A stretch of 64,000 bases of DNA, from NCBI GenBank assembly GCA_947498055.1, contig CANMJA010000001.1:1-64000 (forward strand). Direction: 5' to 3'. Positions 47,101 to 56,606 of the stretch are shown here, piece after piece; within the stretch, counting starts at the first letter, position 1; each line of letters begins with the position of its first letter. The notes beneath the pieces were generated by a model. It did not search any database. It was not told the origin of the DNA and saw only the letters and a list, made by a program, of their open reading frames with translations. This stretch comes from an uncultured Tenacibaculum sp. (GTDB lineage Bacteria > Bacteroidota > Bacteroidia > Flavobacteriales > Flavobacteriaceae). The translations under genes and the position numbers were made by a program.

Positions 47101-49276
47101 CTGTTCCATTATGACAAAAAACATCTTGTTTTGTATATGAAATTTCTAACAAATCAGGAGCTTCTAAATGATAGGTTGCATCTTGAGGTACAGATATAGT
47201 ATTATTAACATAGGTAGCTACAATAATACCTTTCGCATCTTTAATATTAACGGCATATTCTCCTTCTTCTCTATTCGATAATATATCTCCGTTTTCTCCA
47301 GATATAACTTGGTAGTTTCCAGAAGCATCTTTTTTCTTCCAAGTGTATTCGTATTTATATTTACCATCAATTAAAGGATCAAATGGAATTCCTCCACTAG
47401 CTATGGCTATTAACTCTCCGTCGTCTGCTGTATTCCTGAAAGTATTTGCTGGGTTACAGGAAATAGGATTTCTTCTTTCTATTCTTAAAGATAATTTTTC
47501 TGGTTCTTTTAAATTATTTGCTTCATTAATAATTGTACAACCTTCTTTATTTGTTGCTCCATTATAATTAGCATCTGTTATGGTTAGCGAATAATTACCA
47601 TCTATACCATTTTGCAAGGTTATATAGTATGCTTTTTCACTAGTATCATCTATTACTTCCTCTTTAAAATTAGTCCATGTAGTTACTACTCCATTTTTTT
47701 CATGCGTCCATATATAATTATATTTTCCATTTGCTAATGGTGTTCCTCCTACTATTTTTGCTGTTATTTCTCCATCTGAGAAGCCAAATCCACTAGGCTC
47801 TTTTTTATGTACAAAGCTTACTGCTAAAGGATTCTCTGGTTGTTTAATTTCAATTTCTTGTTCTATCTCTTCTCCTAGCCCAATAATACTTCCTCCTCCA
47901 TCTCTAATAATTTCTTTTGCTATACAATCTCTAGCGTCTTTTATTTTTAATTTATAAACCCCTGATGATAAACCCCTTATTGTATGATTAGTTCTAGGAT
48001 TAAAAAATGGAAGATACCCTATTCTATCAAATTCTATCCAATCACTATCTATTATTGGACTTGTATCTTCTTTCTTTCTTAATAAATATTTATATTTTTT
48101 TCTTACTGCTCCTCCTTTAGCTCTAATAGAAATAGTTCCTTCGTTTCCTCCGTTACAAAATACATCTGATTTATTTACAGAAAACTCTACTGGTCTAGGG
48201 TTACTTATTCTAAAGTTTCTCTTATGATCACTACTCTCTCCATCAGTATTATACCTCCTTCCATCATATCCTGGTAAAGAACCTATTATTCTAATATTAT
48301 GATTCCCTCCATATAATTCAGAAATCTTGTACTTATTTCCTGGTAATAATGTAGTAATATTTGAAACAGAATGATCTGTTGTTCTTGAGGTGTTTTTAAT
48401 TGAAATCCCTATTAATTCATCTGATGTTAAGGGTCTATTAAATGTTAAAATTATTGATGCATTTTTATCATCATAACATTTAGGATTTTCAATATCTAAT
48501 GAGGTAATATATGGTGCTGATTTACGAATTGTATACCTTACTGTATTAGATTTATACCCTGCCCATAATTGATTTCTAGATGATTGCCTTATATAAATTC
48601 TTCTCCCATGATTTGTTCTATCAATATTTCCTAAAATATCTGTTGCACTTATATTAATTCTATCTCTTCCTCTGAATGAATTCAAATTATTCCATTCCCA
48701 CCATCTATTAGAGCCTATAAATGAATACTCCCAATTATATTCCGTCCAATCAAATTTTGTGTCAGACCTTATAGTTACATCACTATCACTAGGGAGAAAA
48801 TCTGCTATTCCAGATTTTCTTACTCTAAGCAATGGATCTATTTTAACATTTATATTATCATACCATAATCCGTCTCCACATGAATTATTAGAAGTTTCTG
48901 AAGATTGAAACAAATGATCATTATATGGATATGATATTGATTTAGTGTGACTTCCTCTCCGTGGACCTCTACAACCGAATGCATTACTCCAACTTCTCTG
49001 TGAATAAAAATAAAAATTTGTAATCCTATGATTTGCTGAAAATGTATAATCTCGATTCGTTTTTATATCAAAATTCCTTCCTTCTGGAAACCAACCAAGA
49101 TCTATCAAACGATGAGGGTCTCTATTATTAAAATCTAATCTTATATGTAAATTAGTATCACAAGAAGCATTACTTGAATGATTACCATGTCCTGAAACTT
49201 TAACACGATACTCGCCTACTTGACTGCTTAATATTGACGTATTGAATAATAATATATAAAATATAACCTTTTTCAT
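44180..49276 (-). CDS. SprB-repeat surface protein with T9SS type A sorting domain
   Basis: A 1698-aa exported protein with a signal peptide (about 1-19). The N-terminal 350 residues are unfamiliar and rich in Cys, Arg and Trp. SprB-type repeats follow (GGTGDYTIKWSNNAT ... LTAGTYTIKVMDDKGC is typical). The repeats form a higher-order unit of about 295 residues, seen by the motif PISCN at 607, 902 and 1196. A PKD-like stretch lies near 1530-1610. The last 80 residues (SFTISPNPNSGIFSTNV ... SGMYVVVLETEKQTQVKRMIVN) are a type A C-terminal domain for the type 9 secretion system. It should be secreted and probably attached to the cell surface. SprB is the gliding adhesin of Flavobacterium; this is a related architecture, not an ortholog. 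Confidence 0.88.
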   Translation of the reverse strand: MKKVIFYILLFNTSILSSQVGEYRVKVSGHGNHSSNASCDTNLHIRLDFNNRDPHRLIDLGWFPEGRNFDIKTNRDYTFSANHRITNFYFYSQRSWSNAFGCRGPRRGSHTKSISYPYNDHLFQSSETSNNSCGDGLWYDNINVKIDPLLRVRKSGIADFLPSDSDVTIRSDTKFDWTEYNWEYSFIGSNRWWEWNNLNSFRGRDRINISATDILGNIDRTNHGRRIYIRQSSRNQLWAGYKSNTVRYTIRKSAPYITSLDIENPKCYDDKNASIILTFNRPLTSDELIGISIKNTSRTTDHSVSNITTLLPGNKYKISELYGGNHNIRIIGSLPGYDGRRYNTDGESSDHKRNFRISNPRPVEFSVNKSDVFCNGGNEGTISIRAKGGAVRKKYKYLLRKKEDTSPIIDSDWIEFDRIGYLPFFNPRTNHTIRGLSSGVYKLKIKDARDCIAKEIIRDGGGSIIGLGEEIEQEIEIKQPENPLAVSFVHKKEPSGFGFSDGEITAKIVGGTPLANGKYNYIWTHEKNGVVTTWTNFKEEVIDDTSEKAYYITLQNGIDGNYSLTITDANYNGATNKEGCTIINEANNLKEPEKLSLRIERRNPISCNPANTFRNTADDGELIAIASGGIPFDPLIDGKYKYEYTWKKKDASGNYQVISGENGDILSNREEGEYAVNIKDAKGIIVATYVNNTISVPQDATYHLEAPDLLEISYTKQDVFCHNGTDGTIDVTIKGGTGDYTIKWSNNATIEDISNLTAGTYTIKVMDDKGCEAEETIEIEEPNSPLKIEYRFFEPTFAGATNGWLEATVTGGTPLDTNEYTFVWKDSNENDLINQVTSTVTSTGNVLTLNGLGKDTYKLTIQDKNYPLAIDKQNCTIVESEYVLNDPKPLQARIIERNPISCNSTNIYGDAYSDGKLEVIASGGVKLQSDQNNGFSYFYTWKKETSPGVWTVLPSQTTNIASGLSAGNYAVNIKDANGIVLGEYQNNILVVEKDITQEIKEPELLEVYLDIQHVYCIGGSDGWANAFVKGGTAPYTFEWENGNKSSDLNGLSKGVYKLKVTDDRGCQVQIDAIIEEPKNALNITFSEFATPSTKDASDGWIKAQITGGTPTSLGAYTYYWQDEGGSLLNAQTTTQFINNSYEIILNNVPKGNYFLTIEDANYEVATTKEGCTRVEEEFNLYDPIEAVITIETPISCNQNNAFNDPFSDGALKVTVTGGVPFDSGNSYKYFWKKQNDAGVYEDLGVDNPILTGVSQGNYAVNIEDSRGVIIGEYKGLNLVNATDILFTFEEPELLTLSLSATEIACDLGNNGTATVAISGGIPPYDIQWSNGDVGATATKLISGNYLVFVTDSRGCQATGNISLTPPGGLNIEVVKQNNPTCFKGNNGEIELNISGGVSPYIYSWNTGETSTNISNLKKGTYRFSLEDAKGCKVFLDVKLEDPDEIIIDLGEDKTLCNNQSYVLNGSIEDINATYLWTSDNGFTSTDPSVTVNEKGTYTVTATSSNGCIATDTMTVIYSNVDIDADFLMSSQAYVDEEVVIFNASNHSPESFEWLLPEEILVVEKRANSIIVKFPEAKTYEIGLLSKEGDCSQELFKTIVIEESNGLTDLEETNTPFIESFTISPNPNSGIFSTNVKLVEPSEIAIRIFNMQGELMKKHATSEIEKEHNNSFNISMSSGMYVVVLETEKQTQVKRMIVN

Positions 49277-49279
49277 CTT

Positions 49280-51376
49280 CTAAAATTTTACTTCAATGGT
49301 TTTTACTTTTGAATACGCTCCATTGTTTAAGGATGCTCGTACATGATAGATATAAGTTTCATTCGGACTTACCTCTGTGTCTATTACCTTTTTTACAGTT
49401 CCTGGTAGTACACGCCAAGTACTCGGTTGTTCTTCTTTTAATTGTTTATAAAGCGTATACTCTGCAACTTCTTTTTCATTCCCTCTCCAAAAAATTTCTA
49501 TTTGATTGGTTTCTCTATTCACTATATAATTCAACCCCTTAACTCCTGGAGATACATTTAAAGATTGCGCTTGTATAGTTAAAGGAGAAGAAGCTTCTGA
49601 ACTTAATCCTGCTTTGTCGATTGCTTTTATATGATATCTATATACATTATTGTCTTCTAATTTATCATCTACAAATTGTTGAATAGAATCCTTTGTTTTT
49701 AAAATATCTTTCCATTCAGAATTACTCGTCATATTTTTTCTAGACAATACATGTGTAACTTCTCCTTCTTCTGAGGAGCGGATCCAATTCAATTGAATTT
49801 TTCCTTCTTCTACATTATAATCAGAAAAAACGGGTGCTGTTGGCGGAATTAAATCTGGTTTTTCTAAAATTAAAACTGTTGATTTTTCTGAATGATTAAA
49901 TCGTTTATCTACTGCAACTACTTGATAGTAGACTTTTGCATTTAAATTCTTAACCTCCACAGAATCTATAAAAGAGTTATTAGCAAAAGGAGTTTCTGTT
50001 ATTTGTGAAGGCTCTTCATTTTTAGTAAAACCTCTAAATATTCTATATCCTAATAAATCTTTCTCTTCATTTTGTTTCCATGTAAAACGAACCACTCCTA
50101 AGCTATCTATTTTTCCTTCTAAATTTATTGGTATGCTTGGTGGTATACTATCAATAGGCTGTATAAATGTTGAAAAAGAACTTTTTTCTTGTTTTGGAGT
50201 AACTCCTATTGCTTTTACTTTTATATAATTTGAAGCATTTAATTCACTTAACTTATAATCACGTTTTGTTGGTGAAATACTATCTACAATAACAACATAT
50301 GGATCGCTATCTTTAGATGCCATAGTTATTTGAAACTTTTTAATTAACTTTTCTCCTTTTTTAGGAAACTCCCAAAAAACAATTGCTTCATTTGAGTTTT
50401 CTGTTAATTTAAAGTCTGAAATTCTAGGTGTATGTATTAATAATGGCTGTCCTTTTCCTGAAATAACTTTTGAATACTTTCCTTTTTCTCCAAAAGAGTT
50501 AATCCCATGTATTCTATAATAATACCTTTTACTATTATTAGCCAACGTATCCATATAAAACATACGTTTTGCAGGTGCATTGGGTTTGTTATTTAAGTTT
50601 ACTAAAGGTTGATTATTTATTTTTTTAAAAGTAATTCCGTCTTCAGATCTTTCTAAATTATAAAAGTTATATATTCTTTTAAATAGTTGATACTCCCATG
50701 TTAATGTTACACTTTTATCTCCAAATATTCCTTTTAAATCAATAGGAGCTGGTAATGGTTCGTACTCTTTAATTGCAGCTATAGTTGCTGTCCCCTTTAT
50801 TGGTTTAACATCTTTTACAATTGCTTGTTTTATTTTATAAACATATTTTTCTTCTTTTTTTACATCGGTATCTTCAAATCCCCATCCTGCTTTTTTTGCT
50901 GCTTTAAAACTCAAACCTGCGGCCAATAATGAAAATGAAAAACGTTGCTGTATTTCATTTGATAGATTGTAAATATCTGCCAGTTGACTATCATTTCCTC
51001 CTCCTACAAAAAAACCATCACCATATAATGCTTGTGCTATAATTGCTGCATTATCATCTGTTTCTACAATTTCTTGCCACGTTTCTAAAGCTTCTGCTTT
51101 CATTTTTTTCTCCCATACTTTTTCTATCGTTTCTAAACGTTTTCCATTACGAGCAAGTACATATTTTTCTAGAATAAAACCTGTTTTATTTGTCTTACTC
51201 CATGCTGTTGGAGTATTTGCTGCCCATCTTAATAAAATTCTATCTTTTTGTACTCTAGATACTATTTGTACTAACGGATCTTTTATTTGCTTTTTCTCTT
51301 GTCCAAAAACATTTGTAATCAGCATTAGTAAAAAGAAAATAAAAAATTGTTTTTTATGTGATATATATAAAATCAT
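49280..51376 (-). CDS. FN3-repeat secreted protein
   Basis: A 698-aa exported protein with a signal peptide (to about ITNVFGQ). The first 190 residues form a domain I do not recognise. Four to five fibronectin type III-like domains follow, each with a conserved Trp near the start (VTLTWEY, RFTWKQNE, QLNWIRSS, IEIFWRGN) and Tyr near the end (YRIHGINSFG, YQVVAVDKRFNHS, YRYHIKAIDKAG, YIYHVRA). It has no sorting tail, anchor or enzyme motif. It lies 3 nt upstream of the SprB-repeat gene and 33 nt downstream of the 1583-aa gene. It probably provides protein-protein contacts within the operon's surface assembly (inference). Confidence 0.85.
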   Translation of the reverse strand: MILYISHKKQFFIFFLLMLITNVFGQEKKQIKDPLVQIVSRVQKDRILLRWAANTPTAWSKTNKTGFILEKYVLARNGKRLETIEKVWEKKMKAEALETWQEIVETDDNAAIIAQALYGDGFFVGGGNDSQLADIYNLSNEIQQRFSFSLLAAGLSFKAAKKAGWGFEDTDVKKEEKYVYKIKQAIVKDVKPIKGTATIAAIKEYEPLPAPIDLKGIFGDKSVTLTWEYQLFKRIYNFYNLERSEDGITFKKINNQPLVNLNNKPNAPAKRMFYMDTLANNSKRYYYRIHGINSFGEKGKYSKVISGKGQPLLIHTPRISDFKLTENSNEAIVFWEFPKKGEKLIKKFQITMASKDSDPYVVIVDSISPTKRDYKLSELNASNYIKVKAIGVTPKQEKSSFSTFIQPIDSIPPSIPINLEGKIDSLGVVRFTWKQNEEKDLLGYRIFRGFTKNEEPSQITETPFANNSFIDSVEVKNLNAKVYYQVVAVDKRFNHSEKSTVLILEKPDLIPPTAPVFSDYNVEEGKIQLNWIRSSEEGEVTHVLSRKNMTSNSEWKDILKTKDSIQQFVDDKLEDNNVYRYHIKAIDKAGLSSEASSPLTIQAQSLNVSPGVKGLNYIVNRETNQIEIFWRGNEKEVAEYTLYKQLKEEQPSTWRVLPGTVKKVIDTEVSPNETYIYHVRASLNNGAYSKVKTIEVKF

Positions 51377-51409
51377 AATAAATTAAAGAGGTAATTTTTT
51401 AATGTTTGA

Positions 51410-54400
51410 TTATCTAAACTTATTTGGATTCTTAAATTTAAATATGGCTTCTGATCCTTTTTTCCCACCTGGTAAATTGTAGATTAGCTTTGTTTTATAA
51501 AATCCATATCTCATAAAAAGGTAATCTTCATCTAAAAAGTTCAACACAGGATCATTTCCTTTTATAAACCCATCTATATGAGCATTTACTAATTGAGAAT
51601 GTAAATCTACCCAATCTGTTTTATACAATAATCCTAAATTATATCTAAATGGGAAGGTGGTTTCTAATTCATGTTTATTTACATCATATTCCAAATTTGT
51701 TAAATAACTTTCAATAATTGGTAGTGCAAACTTTGGTGGGGCTCCTAATTTATTTTCATCTCTATTTGTTATGCGATAACCAGACATTGGATATTTAGCA
51801 TATAAAGGAGGATTAATATCCTTTTTAAAATAATCATCTTCTAAAGTTCCTTCAATAGTTATCAATGGTTTGTCGGCAGTATAAACACCTCCCTTTAAAT
51901 CGATAAGATCAAACGGTTCGTGATTTTTAATCGTGTTATTTAAATAAATAACATCTGAATAAATTACTCCCCATCTATAATCATCTACATTAATTGCGTT
52001 TATTTTTTTCTCAAATGTTTTATATTCTGATGTTTTAAAATTATAAGCCAATCTTTCTATGGATCCACTTTCTTTAGATATATTATTCGCCTTTATTTTT
52101 TGTATTTCTACAGAATTACCTTCTGAATTACTTTTTAAATCTACCTTTTCATAATCATTGTTACCATTCGTATTATTTGAAGAATTTCCTGCATTTTTAG
52201 GTTCGCTTACAATACTCAAATGATAATTTGTTTTTTGTGAAATATTTGGTAACTCATACATTAGTATATTATCTCCAGTGTTATAATTAAATGTTTTTTG
52301 TGAAATGAGTTTTTTATCTTCATAGTAAGCTATATTACTTTTCCATTGGGTATTATCAAACAAATAATCTTGTCCTCTTCTCAGCTTTATATATCCCTGA
52401 TTATATTCATTTTCTAAAAAATATTTCTGATCTAAAACTGGATACGCATAGGTTATATTATGTAAAGGAATTACTGTTGGTGCATCTCCTGTTGTAATGG
52501 TTCTTTCTTCTTTTTCTATTGCGGGTTTACCATCTACCATAATAGTTCTAAAAACTCCATTAATTTTTTCTTTAAAACTTACCTCTACTTCTATAGATAT
52601 TGTTTGATGTGGTGGTAATATATCTGTAGATACAATATTAGCTCTATCTTTACCTCTAGACCATTCTATTACTGCTGGTATTTCTTTTCCTTTATGTAGA
52701 ATTCTATATTTTTCTAAAATAATCTTATACTCTTTGTCTCCATCATCTTCTGGTATAATTATAGGTTCTCCTACTTTCATACTAAAACTTGCTTGAGGAA
52801 TTGCAAAAACATCAACATCTTTAGCATCGTTACTTGGAGAAACATCTGTTATTATTTTCATTCCTCCTAAAGGTGCTGCATTTTCAAAAACACATTCATC
52901 TCCTAAAACAAATTTGAATCGAAAATCTCCTTTTATTAAACCTCCTAATAAATCAAACTCACCTGCCATGTATCCTCGCATCCAAATAGGATTAGGTGCT
53001 TTTGCTTGTAATAAAACTGCTGCTGCACCTCTTATAATAGGTATTTTCTTCTTTATAAAAAATAGTTTAATATTTATCCCTAATTCTCCTTGTAAATAAG
53101 CATAGGCTTGTCCGTTAGCATACCAACCATTTATTCCTACTTGTCTTCCTGTATTAGAACATTTTGCTTTTCCATAATCTTTTAACATGATATCAAAACC
53201 AGCCCCTGCTTTAAAACTAGCATAAAAAATAAGAAAACGTAAATCTCCTGTGTCTATAGATATATCTGCTCCAAAAGCAAAACCACCTCCATTATCTAAT
53301 GCGTTTTCATCTCGCATATAATCTAGTTCTTTACGATCTACTTTTAAAATTTCTGCTACTTCTGGTGGTGGTGGTGGTGATCCAGGTAATTTAGATCCTG
53401 TCATGAAATACCCTCCTGACTCAATACTTACTGGACCTATTCCTATTTTTAACCCTAAGCGATCTTCTGGTGTTCCTATATGAACATACCATTCTTTAGG
53501 CGCAAAATGTAATACAGCCCAACCTGCTCGTCCTTTACTCGCTCTTCCTTTAATAAAACCACCTGGAACATTCACATACACATCTAATTCTCCATGCAAA
53601 ACACTATTTTCAAAATCATATGAAATCCCTAATTTGGCTAGAATAGATGCATTCTCTGGTGGTGTTGCTGGAAATTCATTCGAGGCCTTATCTAATAAAT
53701 TTTTTCCAACAAACGAGTTGTCTAATTTTTCTTCCGTTTTACTTAAAAACTTACTAGCTATTGGTCCGCTTTCTTTTACTTTATTCATTAGGCTACTAAC
53801 TTTATCCATACCTGGTATTCCAGCCATAAACCCTGCCTCTCCGAAAAAACCTAAAAAATTAACACCTCCATTTCTGTTAAAAATAATTTCAAAACCTGCT
53901 TTTCCTTTCATTGCTTTTTTGGCAACATCAAATATAACAAGTGCTTTAACTCCTAATCCAGAATTTTCATCTGGTTTATATCCCAGTCCTGAAGGAGAAA
54001 ACGAAGAACTAAAATCTGTTCGCTTCATTCTATAAGATGCTCCACCTGCAAAACCACTAAGGTTAAAAACACCAGTACCTATTGTTAATCCATCTACCAT
54101 TGCATCAAACTGCCAGTATCTAAAATCTTTTTTTCCAAAAATACCTTTCGCAGCAACTTTGACCCCTGAAAAAGAAGCAAACTCAGCTTTTAAACTTGCT
54201 GCAAAACCATTCCCATAATCAGGGTCATTATTCATAAGAGTTAAACTACCCTCCATTTTAAAACCACCCATATCGGCTTTTAAGAATATAGATTCTAATT
54301 GCAACTTTTGAAATTGCCATTTTTGCTTATGATTTTTTTCTTCAAAAGAACCTATAATTGCTAAACTAGTTTCTGCTGCAAAACCATTATTTTCTCCCAT

Positions 54401-56161
54401 TAAGTTTACTCCAATATCAAAATATAGATTTGCATTTGTTTCATTAGCAGTTATTCCTATTTTTGAAATAGACACAGGAAAGTTTCCTAGAATACTTTGT
54501 CCCTTATATCCCATGTAGTCTACAGAGAAAACAGTTCCTTCTGTTTTTAACACTAAGTTTTGAAACTCAATACCTTTAAACTCTACAAGTTTATCTTTTC
54601 CTGATTCATCTTTAATTGTTTCCCCTTCATTTTCTAAACTTTCTTTTTGACTAGCACTTATTGCCAAACGCCCATGAAGAATAGCTTTGGGCCTAAATTG
54701 CCCCTCTTTTACTTTAAGTTCAATGGCACTATTAGGTAATAGCTCTCCTTTTGCCTTCCATAAATTAAAATCAATTATTGAATCATTACTTACTGTTACT
54801 GAGTACTCCTCTTCTGAAATAAGACCTTTGTAGTTTAATCCAACTTTTCTATCGTTCTTAGAAACTGGTAACTGTATTTTACCATTAAAAGATGCCTTTT
54901 TTAATTTATTTGCAGCTAATGTAATCTCTATCCTATCTAAAGAATATGCCCAAGCTTTTTTCTTATTGGTTCTACCTTTATCTAAAGAGAATATATTTTC
55001 TGCATAAAATGAACCTGAAACACCATAATTATCTAACAATAAGTGATGTGCTCCAAATGCAACACGTTTGTCTTGAGAAATACTTTCTGAGGTTTTAAAT
55101 TCTTTAGGTAATCTCACTTCTATTGTATTAATATAAACGCCTCTCCATGTTTTTTCATTAGGTAATAACAAACCGTTTTCTTGGTACGTTTTGGGAAATA
55201 CAACTCTTGTATCATTTCTTAAATCGCTAAAATCTAATACCGCTTTATTTACATGAAATTGAAAATTTCCTTCATAATCTTTTTGATTTCTCTTCTTTGC
55301 TAAAACAAAAGGTTGTAAATTAATACTAACTAATAAATCATTCCAATCTGAAGCTATTATACTAAAAGCTCCTTTCACTCTATATGGAACTTGTATAGAT
55401 TGGGTTCCGTTTTCTGTTACTATTTTTTTAGTAACTTTTGTTTTTGTTTCTTCTACTTTGCCATTAGCTTCTACTGGTAAAATTAAACTTCTAGAAAACT
55501 CTACCTCTCCTTCTATCGATAATTCTTTAACTCCATTACAATTAATAGTAACATATGTTCTGTTTTGTGTTTTTCCTGATTTATAATCAAACCCTCCATT
55601 TAAAGTTAACATCCATTTTCCTGAATTTAAAGGAATATGCATATCTCCTAATAGCACTAAATTTGCGTCTCCTATAATGCCTCCTTCATGTGACAACTTT
55701 ACATTGTTAGCTCCAAAGAAAAGTTCTACTGGAATTCCATTTTGATTTGTTTGTGGTAAACGAACTCTTGCAAAAACAGTTAATTCTGTATAATTTTTAT
55801 GAATAATAGCATGCGTTATACCAATTGCATATTGAATATTCCCTTTAGTATATTTAACTCCTACTGGCAATTCTTGAATATCTTCATTAGAAAAACTATC
55901 TACCCAAGATTTGTGTTCTTCTATTAGTTTAAAAGAACTATTTGCTTTTTCTCTATCATTAATTGTAGTAGAACTTGTAGGATACCATTTTGTGATATTG
56001 TTCCAAGAGAAATCTTGGAGATCTAAGGATGAAGCACGAATAGAATATTCTTTTTCATTATACTTTCTTTTTAACTCTACTACAGAATCTTTTGGAAATT
56101 TAACTGCTCCAAAAGAAGCTAGATAAATAAAACAAAAAGTAAATAATAATTTGGTTTTCAT
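51410..56161 (-). CDS. Very large beta-rich exported protein of unknown function, 1583 aa
   Basis: I do not recognise this protein. A signal peptide (1-18, LASFGA) is clear. The body to about residue 1130 is beta-strand rich with repeated amphipathic patterns and glycine turns (for example GGFKMEGSLTLMNN, GVKVAAKGIFGKKDF, GIGPVSIESGGYFM), resembling stacked beta-hairpins as in large lipid-bridge or barrel-like proteins. A short proline run (SPPPPP near 920) divides it. The C-terminal 450 residues look like Ig-like domains (ITDVSPSNDAKDVDVFAIPQASF resembles a Big-type motif) plus an unknown end. It is first in the operon, so its start defines the promoter side. It carries no T9SS tail. Its size and position suggest a structural partner of the TANFOR and SprB-repeat proteins, which is inference. 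Confidence 0.7.
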   Translation of the reverse strand: MKTKLLFTFCFIYLASFGAVKFPKDSVVELKRKYNEKEYSIRASSLDLQDFSWNNITKWYPTSSTTINDREKANSSFKLIEEHKSWVDSFSNEDIQELPVGVKYTKGNIQYAIGITHAIIHKNYTELTVFARVRLPQTNQNGIPVELFFGANNVKLSHEGGIIGDANLVLLGDMHIPLNSGKWMLTLNGGFDYKSGKTQNRTYVTINCNGVKELSIEGEVEFSRSLILPVEANGKVEETKTKVTKKIVTENGTQSIQVPYRVKGAFSIIASDWNDLLVSINLQPFVLAKKRNQKDYEGNFQFHVNKAVLDFSDLRNDTRVVFPKTYQENGLLLPNEKTWRGVYINTIEVRLPKEFKTSESISQDKRVAFGAHHLLLDNYGVSGSFYAENIFSLDKGRTNKKKAWAYSLDRIEITLAANKLKKASFNGKIQLPVSKNDRKVGLNYKGLISEEEYSVTVSNDSIIDFNLWKAKGELLPNSAIELKVKEGQFRPKAILHGRLAISASQKESLENEGETIKDESGKDKLVEFKGIEFQNLVLKTEGTVFSVDYMGYKGQSILGNFPVSISKIGITANETNANLYFDIGVNLMGENNGFAAETSLAIIGSFEEKNHKQKWQFQKLQLESIFLKADMGGFKMEGSLTLMNNDPDYGNGFAASLKAEFASFSGVKVAAKGIFGKKDFRYWQFDAMVDGLTIGTGVFNLSGFAGGASYRMKRTDFSSSFSPSGLGYKPDENSGLGVKALVIFDVAKKAMKGKAGFEIIFNRNGGVNFLGFFGEAGFMAGIPGMDKVSSLMNKVKESGPIASKFLSKTEEKLDNSFVGKNLLDKASNEFPATPPENASILAKLGISYDFENSVLHGELDVYVNVPGGFIKGRASKGRAGWAVLHFAPKEWYVHIGTPEDRLGLKIGIGPVSIESGGYFMTGSKLPGSPPPPPEVAEILKVDRKELDYMRDENALDNGGGFAFGADISIDTGDLRFLIFYASFKAGAGFDIMLKDYGKAKCSNTGRQVGINGWYANGQAYAYLQGELGINIKLFFIKKKIPIIRGAAAVLLQAKAPNPIWMRGYMAGEFDLLGGLIKGDFRFKFVLGDECVFENAAPLGGMKIITDVSPSNDAKDVDVFAIPQASFSMKVGEPIIIPEDDGDKEYKIILEKYRILHKGKEIPAVIEWSRGKDRANIVSTDILPPHQTISIEVEVSFKEKINGVFRTIMVDGKPAIEKEERTITTGDAPTVIPLHNITYAYPVLDQKYFLENEYNQGYIKLRRGQDYLFDNTQWKSNIAYYEDKKLISQKTFNYNTGDNILMYELPNISQKTNYHLSIVSEPKNAGNSSNNTNGNNDYEKVDLKSNSEGNSVEIQKIKANNISKESGSIERLAYNFKTSEYKTFEKKINAINVDDYRWGVIYSDVIYLNNTIKNHEPFDLIDLKGGVYTADKPLITIEGTLEDDYFKKDINPPLYAKYPMSGYRITNRDENKLGAPPKFALPIIESYLTNLEYDVNKHELETTFPFRYNLGLLYKTDWVDLHSQLVNAHIDGFIKGNDPVLNFLDEDYLFMRYGFYKTKLIYNLPGGKKGSEAIFKFKNPNKFR

Positions 56162-56540
56162 AAATTTTAAACTTACAACACCCCAATATTACATAATAAA
56201 TTTTTAAAAAACTTTACTCAACACATATAAGAGATATCTGAGTATATTTTCGTTATAACTATATTCATATATGATATTGTATAAAATAAAACGGGATAAT
56301 TAGAAACCAAAAGTAGCTAAATGATAAGCTGTTTTTTAATTTTTAGAACAGAAAAGTAGTATACAAAAGGATACTAAAAATATTTTTAACTCTATGTAAA
56401 CCACATTAAAAAAAGTAGTTACTGCATATTTTTATTAGTCATCGAATATATTTTAATATTAATGTGTGCTTTTATCATTTTTCTTAATACTTCATCTAGA
56501 ATTTTCAAATTAGATTTTAGTATAACTCTAAACTAAAGTC
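56162..56540. other. AT-rich upstream region of the surface operon
   Basis: No gene is visible. On the minus strand TACTTTTG (56308-56315) matches the -7 consensus about 150 nt upstream of the first operon gene, without a good -33 element; it is a weak promoter candidate that would give a long leader. The remainder is AT-rich without clear hairpins until the infB terminator. Confidence 0.4.
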
Positions 56541-56542
56541 CA

Positions 56543-56583
56543 ACAAAAAAGGTCTATTAATTTTGAATTAATAGACCTTTTAC
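56543..56583 (-). terminator. Terminator after infB
   Basis: A 12-bp stem GGTCTATTAATT (56551-56562) / AATTAATAGACC (56566-56577) has a 3-nt loop. It is flanked by A6 on the left, which is the U-run for minus-strand transcription, and by T-rich sequence on the right. It ends the rimP-nusA-infB operon about 30 bp past the stop. Confidence 0.9.
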
Positions 56584-56606
56584 TTTCGTATTTTATATTC
56601 TATAGC

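Noticed and set aside
44180..49276. Calling the SprB-repeat protein the gliding adhesin SprB itself
   Set aside because: It is far smaller than Flavobacterium SprB (over 6000 aa), and sprC/sprD/sprF neighbours are absent.
53634..54035. 133-aa plus-strand ORF inside the 1583-aa gene
   Set aside because: It lies fully within a real signal-peptide-bearing gene on the opposite strand and has no recognisable features.
34380..56161. Prophage or contractile injection system
   Set aside because: No tail sheath, tube, baseplate or AAA+ loader genes are present; the proteins are signal-peptide bearing and Bacteroidota surface type.
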